This document shows positions 1-7,260 of a stretch of DNA of 12,521 nt, piece after piece. A program made the position numbers and the translations under genes. The stretch is from an uncultured Flavobacterium sp. (GTDB taxonomy: Bacteria > Bacteroidota > Bacteroidia > Flavobacteriales > Flavobacteriaceae): NCBI RefSeq assembly GCF_937876455.1, contig NZ_CALFIG010000345.1:1-12521 (forward strand). Reading direction: 5' to 3'. The notes under the pieces were generated by a model, which was not told where the DNA came from, searched no databases, and saw only the letters and a program-made list of their open reading frames with translations. The first letter of the stretch is position 1, and each line of letters opens with the position of its first letter.

Positions 1-1
1 A

Positions 2-493
2 GGATTTAGTGTAGGATTGGTAGGAAATTTAAGGCTAAACGACTATTTTGATGTGCGTTTTGAACCTGGTTTTTTTGCTACACAACGTAATTTAATTTAC
101 CCTAATATTACCGATAATGTAGACAAATTACGTGAGGTAAAATCGGCATATTTACATTTTCCTTTATTGTTAAAAATGTCGGCTAAGCGCACAGGAAATA
201 TTAAACCCTATTTGCTGGCAGGTGTTTCAAGTTCGTTAAACATGGGAAGTAATGCCAAAGCACCAGACGATAATTACAGCGGAAGATTTAAAATGAAATC
301 TTGGACAAATAATTATGAATTAGGGTTTGGTATCGATTTGTATTTAGAATATTTTAAGTTTTCACCTTCAATTAGAGGTGTTTTTGGTACAAATGATGAA
401 CTTATTAGAGATGCCAATCCAAATAGCCCTTGGACAGGAAACATACAATCTATGAAAACACGCGCGGTATTTGTGTGTTTCACTTTTCATTAA
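2..493 (+). CDS. porT: PorT-family outer-membrane beta-barrel protein, type IX secretion (3' part; 5' end outside window)
   Basis: The reading frame is already open at base 2 and reads GFSVGLVGNLRLNDYFDVRF, so the TTG at 17 is an internal leucine codon, not a start. The 163 visible residues are the C-terminal two thirds of a small barrel protein; PorT/SprT proteins are usually about 230-245 residues. The alternating polar/hydrophobic strands (FDVRFEPGFFATQ, SAYLHFPLLLKMSA, KPYLLAGVSSSLNM, NYELGFGIDLYLEYFKFSPSIRG) and the final strand TRAVFVCFTFH with a terminal aromatic fit an outer-membrane barrel of the PorT / outer membrane protein beta-barrel family. PorT is needed for the type IX secretion system of Bacteroidota. 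The call rests on resemblance to flavobacterial PorT and on a neighbourhood I recall (porT, RNA methyltransferase, Omp85). A generic barrel of the same fold is the alternative. The stop codon abuts the stop of the convergent methyltransferase gene. Confidence 0.8.
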   Translation, partial: GFSVGLVGNLRLNDYFDVRFEPGFFATQRNLIYPNITDNVDKLREVKSAYLHFPLLLKMSAKRTGNIKPYLLAGVSSSLNMGSNAKAPDDNYSGRFKMKSWTNNYELGFGIDLYLEYFKFSPSIRGVFGTNDELIRDANPNSPWTGNIQSMKTRAVFVCFTFH

Positions 494-1216
494 TTAGCGA
501 CGTCTAAATTCAGACAATATTATTGCGGTAGCAGTAGCTACATTTAAACTTTCGGTGAGTTGTAAGTTGCCAAATCGAGGAATAGCAATCCGTTCAGTAA
601 TTGTATCTTCTACTTCTTTGGATATACCATTGGCTTCATTTCCCATAACAATAATTCCTTTTTGCGGAAGTTGAGTTTCATAAATAGATGTGCCATCCAT
701 AAAGGTACCATATATAGGTAGGTTTGTTTCTGATAGATAGGCATGAAGATTTGTATAAATAAGATTGACTCTTGCTAATGAACCCATTGTAGCTTGCACC
801 ACTTTTGGATTGTAACGGTCTACTGTTTCTTCAGAACAAACTAATGTTGTAATGCCAAACCAATCGCACAAGCGAATAATAGTTCCCATATTTCCAGGAT
901 CTCTAATCGTATCTAAAGCTAAAATGAGTTCCGATTCAGTATGATTTTGATGGTCTTGTGTTTTAAAAACAGCCAAACAGTTGTTAGGCGTGGTTAAGGC
1001 ACTTATTTTTTTTAAATCAGCTTCTGTAATGTATTCAGATGGATAGGTAGTGGGAAATATATTTTCCTCCGTAACAAAAAGAAATTCCAATTTAAATCCT
1101 GCTTCAAGCAATTCTAAAATCACTTTTTTACCTTCAGCAATGAAAAGTTGGTGTATTTTTCTGTATTTTTTTTGTTGTAAGCTAGTTATTAACTTAATTT
1201 GGTTTTTGCTAACCAT
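494..1216 (-). CDS. TrmH/SpoU-family RNA 2'-O-methyltransferase
   Basis: A 240-residue SPOUT-class methyltransferase, predicted to move a methyl group from SAM to a ribose 2'-OH in rRNA or tRNA; the target cannot be told from sequence. An N-terminal substrate-binding domain (about 1-85: KYRKIHQLFIAEGKKVILE) precedes the knotted SAM-binding domain (about 98-240). The three SpoU motifs are present: motif 1 DTIRDPGNMGTIIRLCDWFG (102-121) with the conserved Asn and Arg; motif 2 IIVMGNEANGISKEV (188-202); motif 3 IPRFGNLQLTESLNVATATA (212-231) with the SLNV knot segment. The ATG at 1214-1216 is the natural start, and length matches the family. It is transcribed divergently from the Omp85 gene, with 33 bases between the start codons, and converges on porT with no gap. 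As a SAM user it is only loosely connected with the SAM cluster further right. Confidence 0.92.
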   Translation of the reverse strand: MVSKNQIKLITSLQQKKYRKIHQLFIAEGKKVILELLEAGFKLEFLFVTEENIFPTTYPSEYITEADLKKISALTTPNNCLAVFKTQDHQNHTESELILALDTIRDPGNMGTIIRLCDWFGITTLVCSEETVDRYNPKVVQATMGSLARVNLIYTNLHAYLSETNLPIYGTFMDGTSIYETQLPQKGIIVMGNEANGISKEVEDTITERIAIPRFGNLQLTESLNVATATAIILSEFRRR

Positions 1217-1233
1217 AAAAAATTGTATTTTTG
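1206..1233 (+). promoter_or_regulatory. Bacteroidota promoter for the Omp85/TamL gene
   Basis: TTG at 1206-1208 and TATTTTTG at 1226-1233 are separated by 17 bases, matching the Bacteroidota sigma-factor pattern TTG-N17/18-TAnnTTTG. Transcription would begin a few bases after 1233, so the leader before the TTG start codon at 1250 would be only about 10 bases. The -33 part lies inside the first codons of the divergent methyltransferase gene. Confidence 0.65.
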
Positions 1234-1249
1234 AATAAATTTTAGGCCA

Positions 1250-3805
1250 TTGAAATTTCTCACACCAAAAATAGTATTATTTTTTCTTTTAGGGTTATTT
1301 TTTTACTCTTGTTCTGAAGTACGAAAATTAAAAAAGAATGAATACCTTCTTCACGATAATAAAATTGTGGTGAATGGTAAAGCATCTACATTAGAAGAAT
1401 TAGAATTGCAATTGTATCAAAAACCCAATAGTAAGTTATTAGGTTTTAAACCACGTGTGCAATTGTACAATTTGATGCGTAAAAATCCAGATTCTACGTA
1501 CCAAGTTTGGTTAAATAAAAATCCAAAAAGAAAAGAACGAATGACGCGTTTATATTCGGCTAAGCAAGTGGATCGAATTGGAAAATCTTTTTTTGTTTCT
1601 GGATACAACGATTTTTTAAAGCGAGTAGGTGAGGCTCCCGTGGTTTTAGATTCACTAAAAACACAAAAATCAACTAAAAGATTACTTGCCTATTATTTGA
1701 ATAGAGGTTATTTTGATGCTAAAATCAATACAAAGACAGATACGTTAAAGAATAGAAAAGCCAGAGTTTCTTATCTAATTAATACAGGAAATCCATTTTT
1801 AATTGATAGTATTGCTAAATTCATTGAAACACCTGTTGTAGATTCTATTTATCAAACTGTAGCAGGTAATTCATATTTAGAAGTAGGTAAGCCTTACACG
1901 AGTGCTACAGTTTATGATGAGGTAAAAAGAATTACTAAGGAATTTAAGAATAAAGGCTTGTATCATTTTCAAGAAAATAATGTAAAGTTTGATGCAGATA
2001 CCATTGGTAAAGCAAAATCACAACGCATCAGTTTGAATGTTGTTATTAAAGATCGAACGGAAAAACAAGGCGATACTTTAGTTTCTAAGCCTTTTAAAAT
2101 ATATAAAATAGGCCGAGTAAATATTTTTACAGATAAACAATTCAATGAAAAAAATACCACTATTGACAGTACAACCTATAAAAATGTTCACATTTATAGT
2201 TCGGGAAAATTGAGATACAGACCTAAGGCATTAACCGATGCTATTTTTATTGAGCAAGGAAAAATATTTAGTGATGACGCTAAAGTATTGACGGGTAAGT
2301 CATTGTCTAATTTAAAAATGTTTGCTTTTCCACAAATTCAGTTTATTGAAGATGGAAAAGACAAAAATACGTTGACAGCTAATATTGTGCTTTCCCCTTT
2401 AAAGAGAAGACAATTTAATATAAAGGCCGATTTTACTACATCAAATATTCAAGATTTTGGAATTTCTGGTTTTATGGGAATTACATTTAGAAATATTTTT
2501 AAAGGTGCCGAAATTTTAGATTTTTCAATGCGTGGTAGTTTAGGTTCGTCTAGCAAGCTATCAAATCCAGATAATTTATTCTTTAATGTTAGAGAGTATG
2601 GTGCCGATTTAAAACTTACTATTCCAAGATTTTTTTCGCCTTTTAATACTAAAAAAATTATTAAGAAGGAAATGTTTCCTACCACCACGCTTTCGCTTGG
2701 TTTATCCAAACAAACAAATATTGGTCTAGATAAAGAATCTTATACAAGTAATTTTTTCTATGATTGGACATCAACAAAAAGAAAAGAAAGAAAATATCGA
2801 TTCGATTTATTTAACCTTCAGTTTATTAGAAACTTAAATGTTGCTAATTATTATAATGTGTATTCGTATTCATACAACGTATTAAATGGTTTGGCTCCAA
2901 TATATGCTCCTACACAAGATTTTTATGATGGGAATGGTAATCTAACCTTTACTGGCGCAGATGATTTTATTAATTATGTAAAGAATGGGAGTACTTCATT
3001 GACACCACAAGACGAAACATATCAAACAATTAGGAGTATAGGAGAGCGAAAATATCGATTAACAGAAAATAACTTAATTGTTTCTTCATCATTTAGTTAT
3101 AATATTAATTCTAAAACAGATTTTAACGATATTGAGTTTTATACCATACGAGCAAAAATTGAAAGTGCAGGAAATTTATTGTCTTTATTAGCCAAGCCAT
3201 TAGGAAATGGATCAGAGGCAAATGGCAAGCAATCTTTTTTTGGCATTCCCTATTCACAATATATTAAAGGAGAAATAGAATACATTAAACATTTACATAT
3301 TAGAAAGAAAAGCTCATTAGCCTTCAGAGCATTTGGGGGTATAGCAGTGCCTTATGGAAATTCAAATTCTATTCCGTTTACGCGAAGTTATTTTGCTGGA
3401 GGAAGTAACGATAACAGAGGATGGTTAGCCTATCGATTAGGTCCTGGCTCAAGTAAAAGTGTAAATGATTTTAACGAGGCCAACTTAAAATTAGCTATGA
3501 ATTTAGAATATCGTTTCACGATTTTTGGGAAATTAAATGGGGCTTTATTTACAGATGCGGGTAATATTTGGAATGTTTATGATAATGTTGAAGATGAAAA
3601 CTTTACTTTTAATGGAATTAAATCATTAAAAGATGTGGCTTTAGGTTCAGGATTTGGCTTTCGCTATGATTTAGGTTTCTTTGTAATTAGAACAGATTTT
3701 GGTTTTAAAACATATAATCCTGCCAAAGAATATGAGCAAAGATGGTTCAAAGGAATGAGTATAAATGAAGGTGTTTTTAATATTGGAATCAATTATCCTT
3801 TCTAA
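1250..3805 (+). CDS. tamL: Omp85-family outer-membrane assembly protein, TamL/TamA type, with lipoprotein-like signal
   Basis: An 851-residue protein. The N-terminus is a signal peptide (KFLTPKIVLFFLLGLFFYSC) with Cys21 in a degenerate lipobox (FYS-C), as expected for TamL, the lipid-anchored TamA variant of Bacteroidota. Residues about 25-400 look like POTRA repeats (NRGYFDAKINT, FKNKGLYHFQENNVKFD). Residues about 430-851 form the D15/Omp85 barrel, including GGSNDNRGWLAYRLGPG with the conserved RGW at 723-725, the GALFTDAGNIW strand and a terminal VFNIGINYPF strand ending in Phe. Its likely role is helping to insert or assemble outer-membrane or surface proteins; BamA proper is the alternative, but the lipobox favours TamL. 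The TTG start at 1250 is forced: an in-frame TGA lies at 1232-1234, no ATG or GTG lies between, and the first internal Met is more than 100 residues in. Confidence 0.82.
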   Translation: MKFLTPKIVLFFLLGLFFYSCSEVRKLKKNEYLLHDNKIVVNGKASTLEELELQLYQKPNSKLLGFKPRVQLYNLMRKNPDSTYQVWLNKNPKRKERMTRLYSAKQVDRIGKSFFVSGYNDFLKRVGEAPVVLDSLKTQKSTKRLLAYYLNRGYFDAKINTKTDTLKNRKARVSYLINTGNPFLIDSIAKFIETPVVDSIYQTVAGNSYLEVGKPYTSATVYDEVKRITKEFKNKGLYHFQENNVKFDADTIGKAKSQRISLNVVIKDRTEKQGDTLVSKPFKIYKIGRVNIFTDKQFNEKNTTIDSTTYKNVHIYSSGKLRYRPKALTDAIFIEQGKIFSDDAKVLTGKSLSNLKMFAFPQIQFIEDGKDKNTLTANIVLSPLKRRQFNIKADFTTSNIQDFGISGFMGITFRNIFKGAEILDFSMRGSLGSSSKLSNPDNLFFNVREYGADLKLTIPRFFSPFNTKKIIKKEMFPTTTLSLGLSKQTNIGLDKESYTSNFFYDWTSTKRKERKYRFDLFNLQFIRNLNVANYYNVYSYSYNVLNGLAPIYAPTQDFYDGNGNLTFTGADDFINYVKNGSTSLTPQDETYQTIRSIGERKYRLTENNLIVSSSFSYNINSKTDFNDIEFYTIRAKIESAGNLLSLLAKPLGNGSEANGKQSFFGIPYSQYIKGEIEYIKHLHIRKKSSLAFRAFGGIAVPYGNSNSIPFTRSYFAGGSNDNRGWLAYRLGPGSSKSVNDFNEANLKLAMNLEYRFTIFGKLNGALFTDAGNIWNVYDNVEDENFTFNGIKSLKDVALGSGFGFRYDLGFFVIRTDFGFKTYNPAKEYEQRWFKGMSINEGVFNIGINYPF
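1266..1273 (-). promoter_or_regulatory. Possible -7 box for the TrmH-family gene
   Basis: The minus strand reads TATTTTTG here, a match to TAnnTTTG, about 50 bases before the methyltransferase ATG and inside the start of the divergent Omp85 gene. No TTG is seen at the expected -33 distance, and such a box is common by chance in AT-rich DNA, so this is weak. Confidence 0.3.
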
Positions 3806-3820
3806 GTTTAATAAAATTAG

Positions 3821-3828
3821 TATTTTTG
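3821..3828 (+). promoter_or_regulatory. Promoter -7 box for fbaA
   Basis: TATTTTTG matches the Bacteroidota box TAnnTTTG, with the start codon 19 bases downstream of it. It sits in the 42-base gap after the Omp85 gene. No TTG occurs at the usual 17-18 base spacing, so only half of the promoter pattern is supported. The same eight bases form the -7 box of the upstream gene. Confidence 0.5.
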
Positions 3829-3847
3829 CAAATCAAATAATAAAACT

Positions 3848-4915
3848 ATGAGTCACACAATTAAACCAGGGGTAGCTACTGGAAGTCAAGTTCAAGAGAT
3901 TTTTAACTATGCCAAAGAGAAAGGTTTTGCTTTACCTGCGGTTAATGTAACAGGTTCAAGCACTATAAATGGTGTGTTAGAAACAGCAGCTAAATTAAAC
4001 GCGCCGGTTATCATTCAGTTTTCAAATGGAGGTGCACAATTTAATGCTGGGAAAGCACTTTCTAATGAGAATCAAAAATCAGCTATCTTAGGAGCAATTG
4101 CAGGTGCAAAACATATACATGCCTTAGCAGAAGCTTATGGAGCAACTGTAATTCTTCATACAGACCATTGCGCTAAAAATTTATTACCATGGATTGATGG
4201 TTTATTAGATGCTTCAGAAAAACATTTTGCCGAAACGGGAAAATCATTGTTTAGTTCACATATGATTGATTTGTCTGAAGAACCTCTTGAAGAAAATATT
4301 GAATTATGTAAAACATATTTAGCGCGCATGAGTAAAATGGACATGACGCTAGAAATAGAATTAGGTATTACTGGTGGAGAAGAAGATGGTGTAGATAATT
4401 CAGACGTAGATAGTTCAAAACTATATACACAACCAGAAGAAGTGGCCTATGCTTACGAAGAATTGATGAAAATTAGCCCAAGATTTACTATTGCGGCAGC
4501 ATTCGGAAATGTACACGGAGTGTATAAGCCAGGAAATGTAAAATTGACCCCTGTAATTTTGAAAAACTCGCAAGAATATGTTCAAAATAAATTTAATACA
4601 GCGGCAAATCCAGTTGATTTTGTTTTTCATGGAGGCTCTGGTTCTACGTTAGAAGAAATTAGAGAAGCAATTTCTTATGGCGTGATTAAAATGAATATTG
4701 ATACAGATCTACAATTTGCTTTCACGGAAGGAATTAGAGATTATATGACTTCTAAAATTGAGTATTTAAGAACGCAAATTGGAAGTCCAGAGGGAGCTGA
4801 AAGTCCAAATAAAAAATATTATGATCCTAGAAAATGGATAAGAGAAGGAGAAATGACATTTAATGCAAGGTTAGAACAAGCTTTTGCAGATTTAAATAAC
4901 GTAAATACATTATAA
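3848..4915 (+). CDS. fbaA: Class II fructose-bisphosphate aldolase
   Basis: A 355-residue, zinc-dependent cytosolic aldolase that reversibly splits fructose 1,6-bisphosphate into dihydroxyacetone phosphate and glyceraldehyde 3-phosphate in glycolysis and gluconeogenesis. It is the long FbaA type (the E. coli enzyme is 359). Visible active-site parts: ILHTDHCAK with catalytic Asp106 and zinc ligand His107; SSHMIDLSEE; LEIELGITGGEEDGVDN; FGNVHGVYKPG with zinc ligand His223; FVFHGGSGS with zinc ligand His261; and the phosphate-binding GVIKMNIDTDLQFA. Each lies three residues before its E. coli counterpart, so the enzyme appears intact. The ATG start fits a short leader behind the promoter box at 3821. 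accD follows on the same strand after a 67-base repeat-filled gap with no promoter box, so co-transcription is plausible. Confidence 0.97.
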   Translation: MSHTIKPGVATGSQVQEIFNYAKEKGFALPAVNVTGSSTINGVLETAAKLNAPVIIQFSNGGAQFNAGKALSNENQKSAILGAIAGAKHIHALAEAYGATVILHTDHCAKNLLPWIDGLLDASEKHFAETGKSLFSSHMIDLSEEPLEENIELCKTYLARMSKMDMTLEIELGITGGEEDGVDNSDVDSSKLYTQPEEVAYAYEELMKISPRFTIAAAFGNVHGVYKPGNVKLTPVILKNSQEYVQNKFNTAANPVDFVFHGGSGSTLEEIREAISYGVIKMNIDTDLQFAFTEGIRDYMTSKIEYLRTQIGSPEGAESPNKKYYDPRKWIREGEMTFNARLEQAFADLNNVNTL

Positions 4916-4978
4916 ATTTAGAATTTAGAATTTAGAAAAATCATTTCTAACTTCTGACTTCTAACTTCTAACTTCAAG
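4915..4978 (+). repeat. Two opposed heptamer repeat tracts between fbaA and accD
   Basis: Three perfect tandem copies of AATTTAG (4915-4935) are followed by four heptamers TTCTAAC, TTCTGAC, TTCTAAC, TTCTAAC (4945-4972) and a partial TTCAAG. The second unit is nearly the reverse complement of the first (TTTAGAA against TTCTAA plus C), so the tract is also an imperfect inverted repeat. It fills almost the entire gap and ends four bases before the accD ATG. I recall similar GTTAGAA-type phrase repeats between genes in flavobacteria. Confidence 0.8.
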
Positions 4979-4982
4979 AATT

Positions 4983-5837
4983 ATGGCTTGGTTTAAAAGA
5001 AAAGAAAAAGGAATTCAAACATTAACAGAGGATAAAAAAGATGTTCCGAAAGGACTTTGGTACAAATCGCCTACAGGAAAAATTATCGACTCTGATGAAT
5101 TAGAACGAAATTTATGGGTAAGCCCTGAAGATGATTATCATGTAAGAATAGGAAGTAAAGAATATTTCCAAATTTTGTTTGACAACAATGAGTTCACAGA
5201 GTTAGACGCTAATTTGACTTCAGTAGACACGTTAAAGTTTGTAGATACAAAAAAATACAGTGATCGTCTAAAAGATGTTACAGAGAAAACAAAGTTGAAA
5301 GATGCTGTAAGAACGGCGGTAGGAAAATCAAAAGGCAAAGATTTAGTGGTTTGTTGTATGGATTTTGCTTTCATCGGAGGTTCAATGGGTTCTGTTGTAG
5401 GTGAAAAAATTGCAAGAGGAATTAATCATTCTATCAAAAATAACATTCCATTCGTTATGATTTCAAAATCAGGAGGTGCACGTATGATGGAAGCTGCTTA
5501 TTCTTTGATGCAATTAGCCAAAACATCTGCAAAATTAGCACAATTAGCGGAAGCTAAAATCCCTTACATTTCGTTATGTACTGATCCAACTACAGGAGGA
5601 ACTACCGCATCTTATGCTATGTTAGGAGATATTAATATTTCTGAACCTGGAGCGTTAATTGGTTTTGCTGGACCTCGTGTGGTTAGAGACACTACAGGTA
5701 AAGATCTTCCAGAAGGATTTCAAACGGCAGAATTTGTATTAGAGCATGGTTTCTTAGATTTTATTGCACATCGAAAAGAGTTGAAAAACAAAATTAATCT
5801 GTATATTGATTTAATTTTGAATCAAGAAATTAGATAA
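4983..5837 (+). CDS. accD: Acetyl-CoA carboxylase carboxyltransferase subunit beta
   Basis: A 284-residue cytosolic protein. With AccA it forms the carboxyltransferase that moves CO2 from biotin on AccB to acetyl-CoA, giving malonyl-CoA for fatty acid synthesis. The crotonase-like core shows KDLVVCCMDFAFIGGSMGSV (119-138), the SKSGGARM loop (161-168), the oxyanion region GGTTASYAMLGD (205-216) and GFAGPRV (227-233). The N-terminus MAWFKRKEKGIQT matches Bacteroidota AccD. Odd point: the usual zinc ribbon (CxxC then CxxC) is present in outline (LWYKSPTGKII, ERNLWVSPEDDYH), but its four cysteine positions are Ser29, Gly32, Ser47 and Asp50, so it cannot bind zinc with cysteines. The rest is complete and length is normal, so I read this as a lineage-specific loss, not decay. 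The start follows directly on the repeat tract. Confidence 0.96.
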   Translation: MAWFKRKEKGIQTLTEDKKDVPKGLWYKSPTGKIIDSDELERNLWVSPEDDYHVRIGSKEYFQILFDNNEFTELDANLTSVDTLKFVDTKKYSDRLKDVTEKTKLKDAVRTAVGKSKGKDLVVCCMDFAFIGGSMGSVVGEKIARGINHSIKNNIPFVMISKSGGARMMEAAYSLMQLAKTSAKLAQLAEAKIPYISLCTDPTTGGTTASYAMLGDINISEPGALIGFAGPRVVRDTTGKDLPEGFQTAEFVLEHGFLDFIAHRKELKNKINLYIDLILNQEIR

Positions 5838-5840
5838 AAT

Positions 5841-5878
5841 AAAAATCCCGTTCCAAGTCATTGAAACGGGATTTTTTT
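5841..5878. terminator. Bidirectional intrinsic terminator between accD and metK
   Basis: AAAAATCCCGTT (5841-5852) pairs perfectly with AACGGGATTTTT (5865-5876). An inner CAA/TTG extension past one mismatch leaves the loop GTCA. A run of seven T follows on the plus strand (5872-5878), and the five A at 5841-5845 become a T run on the minus strand. It lies between the stop codons of two convergent genes and can serve both. Confidence 0.93.
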
Positions 5879-5897
5879 ATCACTTACATTTATAATA

Positions 5898-7169
5898 TTA
5901 TATTCCAAAAGCAGTTTTTATTTCTGCTACTTTGTCTAATTTTTCCCAAGTAAACAATTCAACTTCTACTGTTTTTGTTGTTCCGTCTGGAGATTTAAAC
6001 GTTTTAGTTACTACTTCATTTTTACGTCCCATATGTCCGTATGCAGCAGTTTCACTGTAAATTGGTGTTCTTAATTTTAAGTTTTGTTCAATAGCATAAG
6101 GTCTTAAATCAAATAATTGAGCTACTTTATCAGAAATTTGAGAATCTAATAAACCATTTTTAGCAGTTCCATATGTATTTACATATATGTTACAAGGTTT
6201 TGCTACACCAATGGCATAAGAAACTTGAACTAAAACCTCGCTAGCCACACCAGCAGCAACTAAGTTTTTGGCAATATGACGCGCAGCATAAGCAGCACTT
6301 CGGTCTACCTTACTTGGGTCTTTACCTGAGAAAGCACCGCCACCGTGAGCACCTTTTCCTCCGTAAGTATCCACGATAATTTTTCTACCTGTTAGTCCAG
6401 TATCACCATGAGGTCCTCCAATTACGAATTTTCCCGTTGGGTTAATGTGGTATTCAATTTTGTCATTAAATAAATGCGCATATTGAGGATATTTAGCTAA
6501 AATTCTTGGTATTAAAATTTCAATAATATCTTTTTTAATTTTTGCTAACATTTTAGTCTCTTCGTCAAAATCATCATGCTGAGTAGAAATAACTATAGAA
6601 TCAATTCTAACAGGTTGATTGTCGTCATTGTATTCTAATGTTACTTGAGATTTTGCATCTGGTCGTAGATAAGTAATCTCTGAATTTTCTCTTCTTAGCG
6701 TAGCTAATTCTTGCAATAATTTATGTGCTAAATCTAAAGCTAATGGCATTAAATCTTCAGTTTCATTTGTTGCGTAGCCAAACATAATTCCTTGGTCACC
6801 TGCTCCTTGAGCATTTGCTTTGGATTCAAAATCAGTAGCAGCAACTCTGTCAACACCTCTGTTAATATCATCAGATTGGTCATGAATAGCAGATAAAACA
6901 CCACAAGAATTTGCTTCAAACATGTATTCGCTTTTTGTGTATCCAATTTTTCTAATTACATCACGAGCAATAGTTTGAACGTCTAAATAAGTATTAGATT
7001 TTACTTCACCTGCTAATATTACTTGTCCAGTTGTTACTAACGTTTCACAAGCTACTTTTGAAGACGGGTCAAAAGCCAAAAAATTGTCAATTAATGCATC
7101 ACTAATTTGATCAGCTACTTTGTCTGGGTGTCCTTCACTTACTGATTCTGACGTAAATAAATAAGCCAT
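5898..7169 (-). CDS. metK: Methionine adenosyltransferase (S-adenosylmethionine synthetase)
   Basis: A 423-residue cytosolic enzyme making S-adenosylmethionine from methionine and ATP with release of phosphate and pyrophosphate. It is somewhat longer than the E. coli protein (384), with extra residues in the central domain and near the C-terminus. Signatures: FTSESVSEGHPDKVADQISD (5-24) with catalytic His14; HDQSDDINRGVDR (96-108); GAGDQGIMFGYA (122-133); GGPHGDTGLTGRK (251-263); and the phosphate loop GGGAFSGKDPSKVDRS (276-291). The ATG at 7167-7169 gives the standard N-terminus. It shares a terminator with accD and is divergent from the metH-metF set. Its roughly 130-base leader carries a SAM-II-type aptamer, so it is probably controlled by its own product. 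No sign of damage. Confidence 0.98.
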   Translation of the reverse strand: MAYLFTSESVSEGHPDKVADQISDALIDNFLAFDPSSKVACETLVTTGQVILAGEVKSNTYLDVQTIARDVIRKIGYTKSEYMFEANSCGVLSAIHDQSDDINRGVDRVAATDFESKANAQGAGDQGIMFGYATNETEDLMPLALDLAHKLLQELATLRRENSEITYLRPDAKSQVTLEYNDDNQPVRIDSIVISTQHDDFDEETKMLAKIKKDIIEILIPRILAKYPQYAHLFNDKIEYHINPTGKFVIGGPHGDTGLTGRKIIVDTYGGKGAHGGGAFSGKDPSKVDRSAAYAARHIAKNLVAAGVASEVLVQVSYAIGVAKPCNIYVNTYGTAKNGLLDSQISDKVAQLFDLRPYAIEQNLKLRTPIYSETAAYGHMGRKNEVVTKTFKSPDGTTKTVEVELFTWEKLDKVAEIKTAFGI

Positions 7170-7190
7170 AATTATTTAATTTATTATTAA

Positions 7191-7213
7191 TTACTATGTT
7201 ATCAGAAGAAAAA
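7191..7213 (-). other. Leader motif shared by metK and metH (metK copy)
   Basis: On the minus strand this reads TTTTTCTTCTGATAACATAG followed by TAA, about 22 bases before the metK ATG. The metH leader has TTTTCTTGATAACATATTAAT at 7661-7681. The two differ by a two-base insertion and one substitution over about 20 bases. Function unknown. Confidence 0.5.
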
Positions 7214-7224
7214 TAAATTGCAGG

Positions 7225-7260
7225 AAAATGCTAAAGAAGAGTCTCTGCTTTAGCATTTTT
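7225..7260 (-). promoter_or_regulatory. Long hairpin in the metK leader overlapping the SAM-II tail (candidate expression platform)
   Basis: On the minus strand AAAATGCTAAAG (7259-7248) pairs perfectly with CTTTAGCATTTT (7236-7225). Beyond one mismatch AGA (7246-7244) pairs TCT (7240-7238), closing on the loop GAC. The 5' arm contains TGCTAAAGCAG, the 3' strand of the SAM-II pseudoknot, so hairpin and aptamer exclude each other. Only four T follow on the minus strand. Read on the plus strand the same hairpin is followed by six T (7256-7261) and looks like a better terminator. Confidence 0.75.

Noticed and set aside
17..19. TTG at 17 as the start of the first gene
   Set aside because: The frame is open to the window edge and the residues before it (GFSVG) continue the barrel strand, so the gene starts outside the window.
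4915..4978. Opposed heptamer tracts read as a terminator or CRISPR-like array
   Set aside because: No GC-rich stem or T run for a terminator. The units are 7 bases with no spacers, far too short for CRISPR repeats.
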